A stretch of 36,101 bases of DNA from the NCBI GenBank assembly GCA_902597215.1, contig CACJWU010000005.1, positions 1 to 36,101 on the forward strand, read 5' to 3'. Position 1 is the stretch's first letter. Every line of letters starts with the position of its first letter. The DNA is from an uncultured Pelagibacteraceae bacterium (GTDB lineage Bacteria; Pseudomonadota; Alphaproteobacteria; Pelagibacterales; Pelagibacteraceae). The notes beneath the pieces are model-generated. The model saw nothing but the letters and a program-made list of their open reading frames with translations. It ran no database searches and was not told the origin of the DNA. Below are positions 8,004-15,712 of this stretch, in pieces. A program made the position numbers and the translations under genes.

Positions 8004-9335
8004 TTATTTATCTAAAAAAGTTTTTAATGAGTCATCCATAGCAGTTGCCCATGGAGTATGGTGAATTGGGGCAACAGAACCTGTTACAGGTGAAGAAAAA
8101 GATTTGTTTCTATAAGTTAATATATTCTCTACTTTATGATGTTCCCATTCTTTAAAATGTTTTCTAATTAATTCAAAATCAATTTTTGGATAATCTGACA
8201 TTTCATGAAGCTCTTTTGTATATTCAGTTTGAAAATCGATCATTTGATCTGGATTTTCTAATTTTTCCTCCATAGCAACCCATTTATTTATATCTTTTTC
8301 GATTTCTTTATCATTTGGAACTTGAATCTTATTCATTATCACATCTCTTGCGTACCAAGCCTGACAATCAAACATATTAAATGTATGAAACTGATCTTGC
8401 ATACCAAGATATAAAAGTTTGTGATTATCTTGCCATACTACACCTTTATATAACTTTGGTGGATAAAGTCTGTTTCTAGTTTTTAACTGTAAATTTTCCT
8501 CCAAAAAAGGAAAATGATGAAGGTAACCAGTACATAAAATTACCACATCAGCTTCTTGCTCAGTACCATCTTTAAAAATTGCTTTTTTTCCCTCTAGTCG
8601 ATCTAAGTAATGAACTTCTTTCATTCCTTTAGGCCACTTAAATCCCATGGGATTATTTCTATATCCAATAGTTACGCTTTTAGCACCGTATTTGTTGCAT
8701 TGAAGTGCCACATCTTCAGCAGAATAACTACTGCCTAGAACTATTACATTTTTATTTCTAAATTCCTCTGCATCTCTAAAATCATGTGAATGCATAATTC
8801 TTCCAGGAAAAGAATCCATTCCCTCATATTCTGGAATGTAAGGAACAGAAAAATGTCCAGTGGACACTACTACAAAATCGAAATTATCTTTTAATACTTT
8901 ATCATTAATTTTATCTTGATAACTTAATTCGAATTTATCATTTTTATAAATTGTGCTTACTACTCTAGTATTAAATTTGATTTTGCTTTTTAATTTTCCT
9001 TTGCTTACTCTTCCAACAATGTAGTCATACAAAACTGCCCTAGGAGGAAAAGATGGAATAGCTTTACCAAAATGTTCATCAAATGAATAATCTGCAAATT
9101 CTAAACATTCTTTTGGTCCGTTTGACCATAGATATCTATACATGCTGTTATGCACGGGATCTCCATACTGATCAGAGCCAGTTCTCCAATTATAGTTCCA
9201 CAATCCTCCCCAGTCCTCTTGTTTTTCAAAACAAACTATATCGGGGATTTTTTCCCCATTTTTTTCTGCTAATTCAAATGCCCTGAGCATAGACAGTCCA
9301 CATGGTCCAGCTCCTATTATTGCTACTTTTGTCAT
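8004..9335 (-). CDS. tmm: Trimethylamine monooxygenase (flavin-containing)
   Basis: Oxidises TMA to TMAO with NADPH and O2; some homologues also oxidise dimethyl sulfide. The 443-residue length fits bacterial Tmm. Visible motifs: the FAD-binding loop GAGPCG (8-13), the flavin-monooxygenase fingerprint FPGRIMHSHDF (176-186), the NADPH-binding loop GSSYSA (201-206) and the CTGY element (269-272). Its TMAO product feeds Tdm, encoded at the other end of the locus. The gene is transcribed toward tmoW from the 146-bp gap shared with the GpsA-like gene. A related N- or S-oxidising FMO is the alternative, but context favours Tmm. Confidence 0.93.
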   Translation of the reverse strand: MTKVAIIGAGPCGLSMLRAFELAEKNGEKIPDIVCFEKQEDWGGLWNYNWRTGSDQYGDPVHNSMYRYLWSNGPKECLEFADYSFDEHFGKAIPSFPPRAVLYDYIVGRVSKGKLKSKIKFNTRVVSTIYKNDKFELSYQDKINDKVLKDNFDFVVVSTGHFSVPYIPEYEGMDSFPGRIMHSHDFRDAEEFRNKNVIVLGSSYSAEDVALQCNKYGAKSVTIGYRNNPMGFKWPKGMKEVHYLDRLEGKKAIFKDGTEQEADVVILCTGYLHHFPFLEENLQLKTRNRLYPPKLYKGVVWQDNHKLLYLGMQDQFHTFNMFDCQAWYARDVIMNKIQVPNDKEIEKDINKWVAMEEKLENPDQMIDFQTEYTKELHEMSDYPKIDFELIRKHFKEWEHHKVENILTYRNKSFSSPVTGSVAPIHHTPWATAMDDSLKTFLDK

Positions 9336-9481
9336 TAAGTTACTAAATTATTATTTGTAAAATTATTTTACTAACAAAATTAGGAATTTAAAATAAAATA
9401 TTACAATATAATTAAGATTATTTGAGATTACTTTCTCTCGTATGTGTTGTATTAAACACATAATTTTTGAGCTAAATACAT
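9336..9481. promoter_or_regulatory. Divergent intergenic region with 8-bp dyad upstream of the GpsA-like gene
   Basis: The gap serves tmm (minus) and the GpsA-like operon (plus). A perfect inverted repeat, TATGTGTT (9441-9448) and AACACATA (9455-9462) with a 6-base centre, lies 19 bases before the ATG at 9482. It could be an operator; TGTGT/ACACA half-sites are seen with several regulator families. It is followed by ATTTTTG, so a hairpin in the leader is also possible. No other structure was seen. Confidence 0.4.
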
Positions 9482-10441
9482 ATGAAAAAAATTTTGGTAA
9501 TTGGAGGTGGTGCAATGGGTTCTGCTTTTACGATCCCGTGTCTTGAAAATAAAAATGATGTCACAATAACTGAACCTTACTCAAAAAGATTTATTAAAGA
9601 TTTATCTTCAAAAAAAAAGTTTCATTCTGCGTTGAAAATTAAACTTCCAAGTAAGTTAAAATTTAAGAAATTTTCAAGTGATCTTTTAGAGGAAAAATTT
9701 GATCTTTTAGTAATTGCTTTAAGTTTACCCGGGATCGATTTTATTGCTAAAAAATTAAGATATAAAAAGATAAAAACTCCAGTTTTAGTACTTACTAAAG
9801 GATTAAAATATGTATCTAAAGATAAGAAAATTTTAACAATTTCAGAAAATTTAATAAGAAACTCTGGAATAAAAAATGTGTCAGTTTTAAAAGGTCCTTG
9901 TTTAGCAAAAGAATTAGCCAGAAAAAGTCAAACAAGTGTTGTCATAGCAAATAAAAGCATTAATTTTGCAAAAAAAATTGGAAAAAGAATTTCAACAAAA
10001 TATTATCTTGCTGAATTTTCTAAAGATGTCATTGGGGTTGAGGTATGTTCTGCAATTAAAAACATATATTCAATGATAATTGGAGCTGGTCAAAGCTTAA
10101 ATGCTTCATCTAATTTATTTCAGAAATCGATTTTAGAAATGATTTTTTTAACTAAATACTTTAAAGGCAAAGAAGAAACTACCCTAGGACTTGCTGGAGC
10201 TGGTGATTTATATGTTAGTGCAGCAGGTGGTCGAAATAGTAAAATGGGAAGTTACTTAGGTAAAGGTTATACATTTAAAATTGCAAAGAAAAAATTTATG
10301 CCAAATGATACTGTTGAGGGAGAACAACTTGTCAGAGAAATTGCACCATTTATATTAAAAAGAATTGATAAAAAGAAAATTCCTTTAATGATTAATTTGT
10401 TTAGAGCAATATTGAATAATAAAAAACTCAAATTCAGTTAA
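9482..10441 (+). CDS. GpsA-like NAD(P)-dependent dehydrogenase
   Basis: Resembles glycerol-3-phosphate dehydrogenase (319 residues). It has a Rossmann loop GGGAMG (8-13), TKGL (105-108), GPCLAKELA (138-146), a lysine placed like the catalytic one (AIKNIYS, Lys193) and the C-terminal substrate loop GAGDLYVSAAGGRNSKMG (239-256). Family enzymes reduce dihydroxyacetone phosphate to glycerol-3-phosphate. The sequence is divergent (AGG where GpsA usually has a TCxS-like stretch), and the partners are an Fe-alcohol dehydrogenase and an amidotransferase rather than lipid genes, so another 2-oxo/2-hydroxy phosphate substrate is possible. First gene of a three-gene operon; 8 bp before the next ATG. Confidence 0.7.
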   Translation: MKKILVIGGGAMGSAFTIPCLENKNDVTITEPYSKRFIKDLSSKKKFHSALKIKLPSKLKFKKFSSDLLEEKFDLLVIALSLPGIDFIAKKLRYKKIKTPVLVLTKGLKYVSKDKKILTISENLIRNSGIKNVSVLKGPCLAKELARKSQTSVVIANKSINFAKKIGKRISTKYYLAEFSKDVIGVEVCSAIKNIYSMIIGAGQSLNASSNLFQKSILEMIFLTKYFKGKEETTLGLAGAGDLYVSAAGGRNSKMGSYLGKGYTFKIAKKKFMPNDTVEGEQLVREIAPFILKRIDKKKIPLMINLFRAILNNKKLKFS

Positions 10442-10449
10442 GATTATAT

Positions 10450-11610
10450 ATGAAATTTAATTGGAATTATCCGACAACAGTTTGGGTTGGTGAAGATAGA
10501 GTAAATGATTTGAGTGAAGCATGTATAAATTTAAAGATTGTTAAACCTTTATTTGTTACTGATAAAGATCTAGTTAATTTACTATTCATACAAAAAATTA
10601 TAAATGAAATTAAAAGTAAATTTAAAAAATTGAAAATTTTTTCAAATTTTTCTGGAAATCCAATTGGAGAAAATGTTGATGAGGGTGTAAATGAATTTAA
10701 AAAAAATAATTGCGATGGAGTTATTGCAATAGGAGGAGGAAGTGCAATTGACGTCGGAAAGGCTATTGCGTTTATGTCGGGACAAAATAGACCTATATGG
10801 GATTTTGAAGATATAGGAGATTATTGGAAAAGAGCTAATGAAAAAAAAATCTCGCCAATAATTGCAATTCCAACAACAGCTGGAACAGGATCTGAAACAG
10901 GTCGAGCATCAGCTATCATAAATAAAAAAACAGGTATTAAAAAAATTATTTTTCATCCCAAAATATTACCTTCAATTGTTATTTTAGATCCAAAATTAAC
11001 CTTAGAGCTTTCTCCAAGATTAACAGCAGCTACAGGTATGGATGCATTAGCTCATAACCTTGAGGCTTTTTGTGCACCAAACTATCATCCAATGGCAGAA
11101 GGTATTGCTTTAGAAGGGATGAAATTGATTAAGAAATCACTAGTAGTTGCATTCAAAGATGGAGGAAATATCGAAGCAAGACAAAATTTATTAACAGCTT
11201 CATCAATGGGCTCAACAGCTTTTCAAAAAGGATTAGGTGCCATTCATTCATTGAGCCATCCAGTAAATGCCCAACATAATATTCATCACGGATTATCAAA
11301 TGCAATTTTTATGCCATATGTTTTAACATTTAACAAAAACTCTATAGAAAAAAAAATAATTTCAATATGTGATTACTTAGGATTAGATAAAAAATTTAAT
11401 AGCTTTTTAGAATGGATATTAGATTTAAGAAAAGAATTGGAAATTCCTCATAAGCTCTCTGATATTATGGATTGTTCAAAAATCAATTTAGATAAATTAT
11501 CTTTAATGGCATACGAAGATCCATCAACAAGTGGAAATCCAAGGAAAATTGATAAAGATGATCTGAAGATGATGTATGAGTACAGTATTTCAGGAGATTT
11601 ATTCAAATGA
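10450..11610 (+). CDS. Iron-type (group III) alcohol dehydrogenase
   Basis: NAD(P)-linked oxidation of an alcohol or reduction of an aldehyde (386 residues). It carries the nucleotide motif GGGSAIDVGK (95-104), the PTTAGTGSE loop (141-149) and the full metal set Asp198, His202, His266 and His280, spaced as in FucO-type enzymes. The substrate is not readable. In SAR11, a Fe-ADH of this kind has been proposed for C1 alcohol/aldehyde metabolism, and its position beside C1 genes fits, but a succinic-semialdehyde or other short-chain substrate is equally possible. Its stop overlaps the next start (ATGA), so the two are translationally coupled. Confidence 0.85.
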   Translation: MKFNWNYPTTVWVGEDRVNDLSEACINLKIVKPLFVTDKDLVNLLFIQKIINEIKSKFKKLKIFSNFSGNPIGENVDEGVNEFKKNNCDGVIAIGGGSAIDVGKAIAFMSGQNRPIWDFEDIGDYWKRANEKKISPIIAIPTTAGTGSETGRASAIINKKTGIKKIIFHPKILPSIVILDPKLTLELSPRLTAATGMDALAHNLEAFCAPNYHPMAEGIALEGMKLIKKSLVVAFKDGGNIEARQNLLTASSMGSTAFQKGLGAIHSLSHPVNAQHNIHHGLSNAIFMPYVLTFNKNSIEKKIISICDYLGLDKKFNSFLEWILDLRKELEIPHKLSDIMDCSKINLDKLSLMAYEDPSTSGNPRKIDKDDLKMMYEYSISGDLFK

Positions 11611-12389
11611 AGAATATCTTAATTGTTGAGGGAAATTTAAGAGAAGAAAATCAAAGTTTTTCAAAAGTTGGGATACAAACTCATACAGAAAGTTTAAAAG
11701 ATAGTCTTGCTTATTTCACTAATGAACTAAAATTTGATGTTGTTAATCCATCATCAGATCAAAATACTCAATTAATATCTGACAAACTTGAAAATTATGA
11801 TGGGTTAATATGGGGAGGTAGTAGCTTAAATATTTATAATGATACTCCAGAAATCAAAAAGCAAATTGAATTTATGAAAGATTGTCAAAAAAAAGTAAAA
11901 AAAATTTTAGCTATTTGTTGGGGCATGCAAGTAGCAGTTACTGCTGCTGGGGGTCAGGTTAAAAAAGCAAATAACTCGCATATTGGAATAGCAAATGAAA
12001 TTGAAGTCAATGAGAATGGAATAAAACATCCTTTGTATATTAACAAAGATAGAAAATTTAATTCACCCGCATTTAATTTTGATGAGGTTGTAAAATTACC
12101 AAAAAATGGAATTTGTTTAGCTTCAAATAAGATAAACAAAATACAAAGTTTATATTTTGAGATAAATGATACTAAAGTTTGGGGACTGCAATATCATCCA
12201 GAGATAACCTATGAGAAAATGATAAGCTTAATTCAGTTTAGAAAAGATAAATTGATTGAAAATAGAAAAGTTTTTAAAAACACCGAGGATGTTGAAAAAC
12301 ATATATTATTTATTAAAAAAGAAATTTTGGTAACGAATAGAGAAAAAAGAATGTTGGAATTAAAAAATTGGCTTAATTATCTAAATTAA
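11607..12389 (+). CDS. Class-I glutamine amidotransferase-like protein
   Basis: The 260-residue protein has the GMP-synthase-like GATase fold: nucleophile Cys104 in AICWGMQ, and His197 and Glu199 in QYHPE complete the triad. There is no synthase domain, so it is a free-standing amidase. Such proteins hydrolyse glutamine or gamma-glutamyl amides, or feed ammonia to a partner. Coupling to the Fe-ADH by a 4-base overlap points to a shared pathway, but I cannot name the substrate. Its 3' end overlaps the convergent fhs stop by four bases. Confidence 0.78.
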   Translation: MKNILIVEGNLREENQSFSKVGIQTHTESLKDSLAYFTNELKFDVVNPSSDQNTQLISDKLENYDGLIWGGSSLNIYNDTPEIKKQIEFMKDCQKKVKKILAICWGMQVAVTAAGGQVKKANNSHIGIANEIEVNENGIKHPLYINKDRKFNSPAFNFDEVVKLPKNGICLASNKINKIQSLYFEINDTKVWGLQYHPEITYEKMISLIQFRKDKLIENRKVFKNTEDVEKHILFIKKEILVTNREKRMLELKNWLNYLN

Positions 12390-14071
12390 AATAAGCCTTC
12401 TATTTCACCTTTATCATTTAATTTAATAGAGTCTGCAGCAGGTACTCTTGGTAGACCTGGCATTGTCATTATCTCTCCACATACAACAACAATAAACTCT
12501 GCACCCGATGACAATCTTACTTCTCTTACTGGTAATACATGTCCAGTTGGTGCTCCCTTAAGATTGGGATCTGTTGAAAAACTATATTGAGTTTTAGCAA
12601 TACACACTGGAAGATTTCCGTAACCTTTTTCCTCGAAATCTTTTAATTGCTGCCTCACTTTTGTGTCAGCAACAACTTCACTTGCATGGTAAATTTCTTG
12701 AGCAATTTTCTCGATTTTTTTAAACAAAGGTAATTTGTCTCCATATAAATATTTAAATGTATCTTGATTATCCTCACAAATAGCCACAACATTTTTTGCA
12801 AGTTCTTTTGTTCCTTCACTTCCATCAGACCAATGAGTACATTTTGAAGCTTTAACACCTTGAGTTTTACAAAAATCTAACAATGTTTTCATTTCTTTAT
12901 CTGAGTCAGAAATAAAATGGTTTACAGCAATTGTAACAGGCAATCCAAATTTTCGTGTGTTATTTATATGTCTTTCTAGATTTACTAACCCTTTTTTTAA
13001 TGCTTTTACATCTTCATTTTTCAATTCATCCTTTGATACACCGCCATGCATTTTAAGAGCTCTAATGGTTGCAACGATAACTACACAATCAGGTTTCAAT
13101 CCTGATTTTCTACATTTAATGTTAAAAAATTTCTCCGCCCCAAGATCTGCACCAAATCCAGCTTCTGTGACAACATAATCCGCTAATTTGAGTCCTGCCT
13201 TTGTAGCTATTACAGAATTACAACCATGAGCAATATTAGCAAAAGGACCTCCATGAATAATAGCAGGATTATTTTCTAAAGTTTGGGTTACATTTGGTCT
13301 AATTGCTTCTTTAAGTAAAACTGTCATTGGTCCTTGTGCATTTAAATCTTTTGCATGTATAGGTTTTTTATCTCTAGTGTATCCAATTGTTATATTTGCA
13401 ATCCTATTTTCCAAATCTTTTAAATCTGATGCTAGACAAAAGATGGCCATAAGTTCTGAAGCAACTGTAATGTCAAAACTGTCTTGACGTGGATATCCAT
13501 TTGCTACACCTCCTAAATCTACGATGATTGATCTTAAGGATCTATCATTCATGTCCATTACTCTTCTCCAAGAAACTCTTCTAACATCGATATTTAATTT
13601 ATTACCCCAATAAATATGATTATCGATAAGGGCAGATAATAAATTATGAGCAGAAGTAATTGCATGAAAATCCCCAGTGAAATGTAAATTTATTTGTTCC
13701 ATTGGAACAACTTGAGCATAACCTCCTCCAGCTGCACCACCTTTTAATCCAAAAGATGGCCCTAGACTTGGTTCTCTTAAACATACTATAGATTTTTTTC
13801 CAATTTTATTTAAGCCGTCATTAAGACCAACCGATGTTGTTGTTTTTCCTTCACCAGCTGGAGTAGGTGTTATTGCGGTTACTAAAATTAGCTTTCCATC
13901 TTTTTTATTTTTTAAATTATTTAAATAATTCAAATTTATTTTTGCAATATGGCGACCCATTGGGCTAAAAGCAGAACTTTCGTCAGGAACATTTATTTTA
14001 GCCAGAATATCCTTTATAGGCTGCATTTTAGCTTCTCTTGCTATTTGGATATCTGATTTATATTCACTCAT
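12386..14071 (-). CDS. fhs: Formate--tetrahydrofolate ligase
   Basis: ATP + formate + THF <-> 10-formyl-THF + ADP + Pi. Run in reverse it conserves ATP from C1 oxidation; run forward it supplies formyl groups for purines. The 561-residue length is normal. It has the P-loop-like [16 protein letters not shown] (69-84) and the conserved C-terminal [12 protein letters not shown]. It is divergent from the sarcosine oxidase operon over 114 bp, so methylene-THF made there can be oxidised and drained through Fhs. The start follows the family consensus. Confidence 0.97.
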   Translation of the reverse strand: MSEYKSDIQIAREAKMQPIKDILAKINVPDESSAFSPMGRHIAKINLNYLNNLKNKKDGKLILVTAITPTPAGEGKTTTSVGLNDGLNKIGKKSIVCLREPSLGPSFGLKGGAAGGGYAQVVPMEQINLHFTGDFHAITSAHNLLSALIDNHIYWGNKLNIDVRRVSWRRVMDMNDRSLRSIIVDLGGVANGYPRQDSFDITVASELMAIFCLASDLKDLENRIANITIGYTRDKKPIHAKDLNAQGPMTVLLKEAIRPNVTQTLENNPAIIHGGPFANIAHGCNSVIATKAGLKLADYVVTEAGFGADLGAEKFFNIKCRKSGLKPDCVVIVATIRALKMHGGVSKDELKNEDVKALKKGLVNLERHINNTRKFGLPVTIAVNHFISDSDKEMKTLLDFCKTQGVKASKCTHWSDGSEGTKELAKNVVAICEDNQDTFKYLYGDKLPLFKKIEKIAQEIYHASEVVADTKVRQQLKDFEEKGYGNLPVCIAKTQYSFSTDPNLKGAPTGHVLPVREVRLSSGAEFIVVVCGEIMTMPGLPRVPAADSIKLNDKGEIEGLF

Positions 14072-14185
14072 TTAAAATCTCAAAATTGGTCGATTAGTAT
14101 CTCTTTTTATAGGCTTTGGAAATATCTAAAAATTATATATAAAAAAAATATGAACTATTTATATTCATTATTATAAAATTCACAT
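14072..14185. promoter_or_regulatory. Divergent promoter region fhs / soxBDAG
   Basis: A 114-bp AT-rich gap between two C1 operons that point away from each other. It must hold both promoters. Near the sox side there is an imperfect dyad (ATGAA...TTCAT, 14150-14168). I see no convincing riboswitch fold or terminator. Shared regulation is inferred from the arrangement only. Confidence 0.3.
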
Positions 14186-15442
14186 ATGCAAAAATATTCA
14201 ATATTTAGCCTGATAAAAAACGCTTTTTCTAATCATGAAAAATGGGATTTAGCGTGGAAAGATCCAACTCCAAAGAAAGAATATGATGTTGTTATTATTG
14301 GCGGTGGAGGCCATGGTTTAGCTACAGCTTATTATCTTGCAAAAGAACATAAGATTACGAATGTTGCAATCATAGAGAAAGGTTGGATCGGTGGAGGTAA
14401 TATTGGAAGAAATACAACAATCATTAGATCTAATTTCATGTACGATGATAATGCGAAATTTAATGAATTTGGAATGAATTTGTGGCGTAACATGAGTCAA
14501 GAATTAAATTTTAATGTCATGTTTTCTCCAAGAGGAATAATTAATTTGGCTCATTCAGATGCTCAAATGAATGCTTATGCTCGTAGGGGAAACTCTATGA
14601 GATTAAATGGTATTGATGCAGTTTTACTAAATAGAGAGGAAGTTAAAAAAATTATCCCAATGGCAGATTTTTCTGAAGATGTCAGGTATCCTATTTTTGG
14701 TGGTTTGGCCCAACCAAGTGCTGGTACAGCAAGACACGATGCTGTTGCTTGGGGCTATGCTCGTCAAGCTGACTCAATGGGGGTAGATATAATTCAAAAT
14801 TGTGAGGTGACTGGCTTTGATGTTTCGGCTGGAAAAATTCAAGGAATTAGAACTTCAAGAGGAGATATTAAGACAAAAAAAATTGGTCTTTGCGTTGCTG
14901 GAAGTACAAATGTTTTAGCTGAAAAATTAAACATGACATTGCCTATTGAAACTCATCTTTTGCAAGCTTGTGTCTCAGAGCCTGTTAAACCTATTTTAGA
15001 TGGTGTTGTTACTTTTGGTGCAGGTCATTTTTATATAAGTCAATCAGACAAAGGTGAGATGGTAATGGGAGGTGATTTAGACGGGTATAATAGTTATGCA
15101 CAAAAAGGAAATTTGCCAACTATCCAACATGTGTTAACTGGTGGTATCGCCTTGTTTCCTTTTTTAAGTAGATTAAAGATGCTTAGAACCTGGGGCGGTA
15201 TTATGGATATGTCTATGGATGGATCTCCAATAATTGATAAAACTCATATTGAGGGATTATATCTAAATTGTGGATGGTGTTATGGTGGATTCAAATCTGT
15301 TCCATCCTCTGGTTGGACTTTTGCACATACTATTGCACAAGATAAAGTTCATGAATTGAATGAGGGTTTTAGTTTGAATAGATTTTCAAGAGGATATTTG
15401 TTGGACGAAAAAGGCCTTGGAACAAAAACTTGGATTTCTTAA
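14186..15442 (+). CDS. soxB: Sarcosine oxidase beta subunit
   Basis: Catalytic subunit of the heterotetramer that oxidises sarcosine with O2, giving glycine, hydrogen peroxide and methylene-THF. At 418 residues it is of normal length. The FAD-binding Rossmann motif VVIIGGGGHGLA is at 35-46. His184, in TARHDAVAWG, sits at the site known to carry the covalent 8-alpha-FMN. The extended N-terminus (NAFSNHEKWDLAW) matches SoxB from other alphaproteobacteria. First gene of soxBDAG; soxD starts immediately after its stop. Confidence 0.96.
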   Translation: MQKYSIFSLIKNAFSNHEKWDLAWKDPTPKKEYDVVIIGGGGHGLATAYYLAKEHKITNVAIIEKGWIGGGNIGRNTTIIRSNFMYDDNAKFNEFGMNLWRNMSQELNFNVMFSPRGIINLAHSDAQMNAYARRGNSMRLNGIDAVLLNREEVKKIIPMADFSEDVRYPIFGGLAQPSAGTARHDAVAWGYARQADSMGVDIIQNCEVTGFDVSAGKIQGIRTSRGDIKTKKIGLCVAGSTNVLAEKLNMTLPIETHLLQACVSEPVKPILDGVVTFGAGHFYISQSDKGEMVMGGDLDGYNSYAQKGNLPTIQHVLTGGIALFPFLSRLKMLRTWGGIMDMSMDGSPIIDKTHIEGLYLNCGWCYGGFKSVPSSGWTFAHTIAQDKVHELNEGFSLNRFSRGYLLDEKGLGTKTWIS

Positions 15443-15712
15443 ATGCTTTATATTAAATGTCCTTACTGTGGATACAGATCTCAAAAAGAATTTGCCTATG
15501 GTGGAGATGGAACAATTAAGAGACCAGAACTCAATCAAAATATATCAGATGAAAAGTGGGATGAGTTTGTTTATTTCCGAAAAAGCCCTAGAGGCAAACA
15601 TATAGAGTTGTGGCATCATATAGCTGGCTGCAGGCAATGGTTTCAAGTACAAAGAAATACAGTTACACATGAAATTTTTCAGACTGCAAAAATGGGTGAA
15701 GATATCAAATGA
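15443..15712 (+). CDS. soxD: Sarcosine oxidase delta subunit (zinc)
   Basis: Small structural subunit of 89 residues that binds zinc. Cys6, Cys9, His59 and Cys63 occupy the positions of the metal ligands known for this subunit (KCPYCG, HHIAGC). It directly abuts soxB, and its stop overlaps the soxA start by four bases (ATGA). Confidence 0.95.
   Translation: MLYIKCPYCGYRSQKEFAYGGDGTIKRPELNQNISDEKWDEFVYFRKSPRGKHIELWHHIAGCRQWFQVQRNTVTHEIFQTAKMGEDIK

Noticed and set aside
14072..14185. Riboswitch between fhs and soxB
   Set aside because: Glycine and SAM riboswitches are known in SAR11, but I see no matching conserved core or paired stems here.
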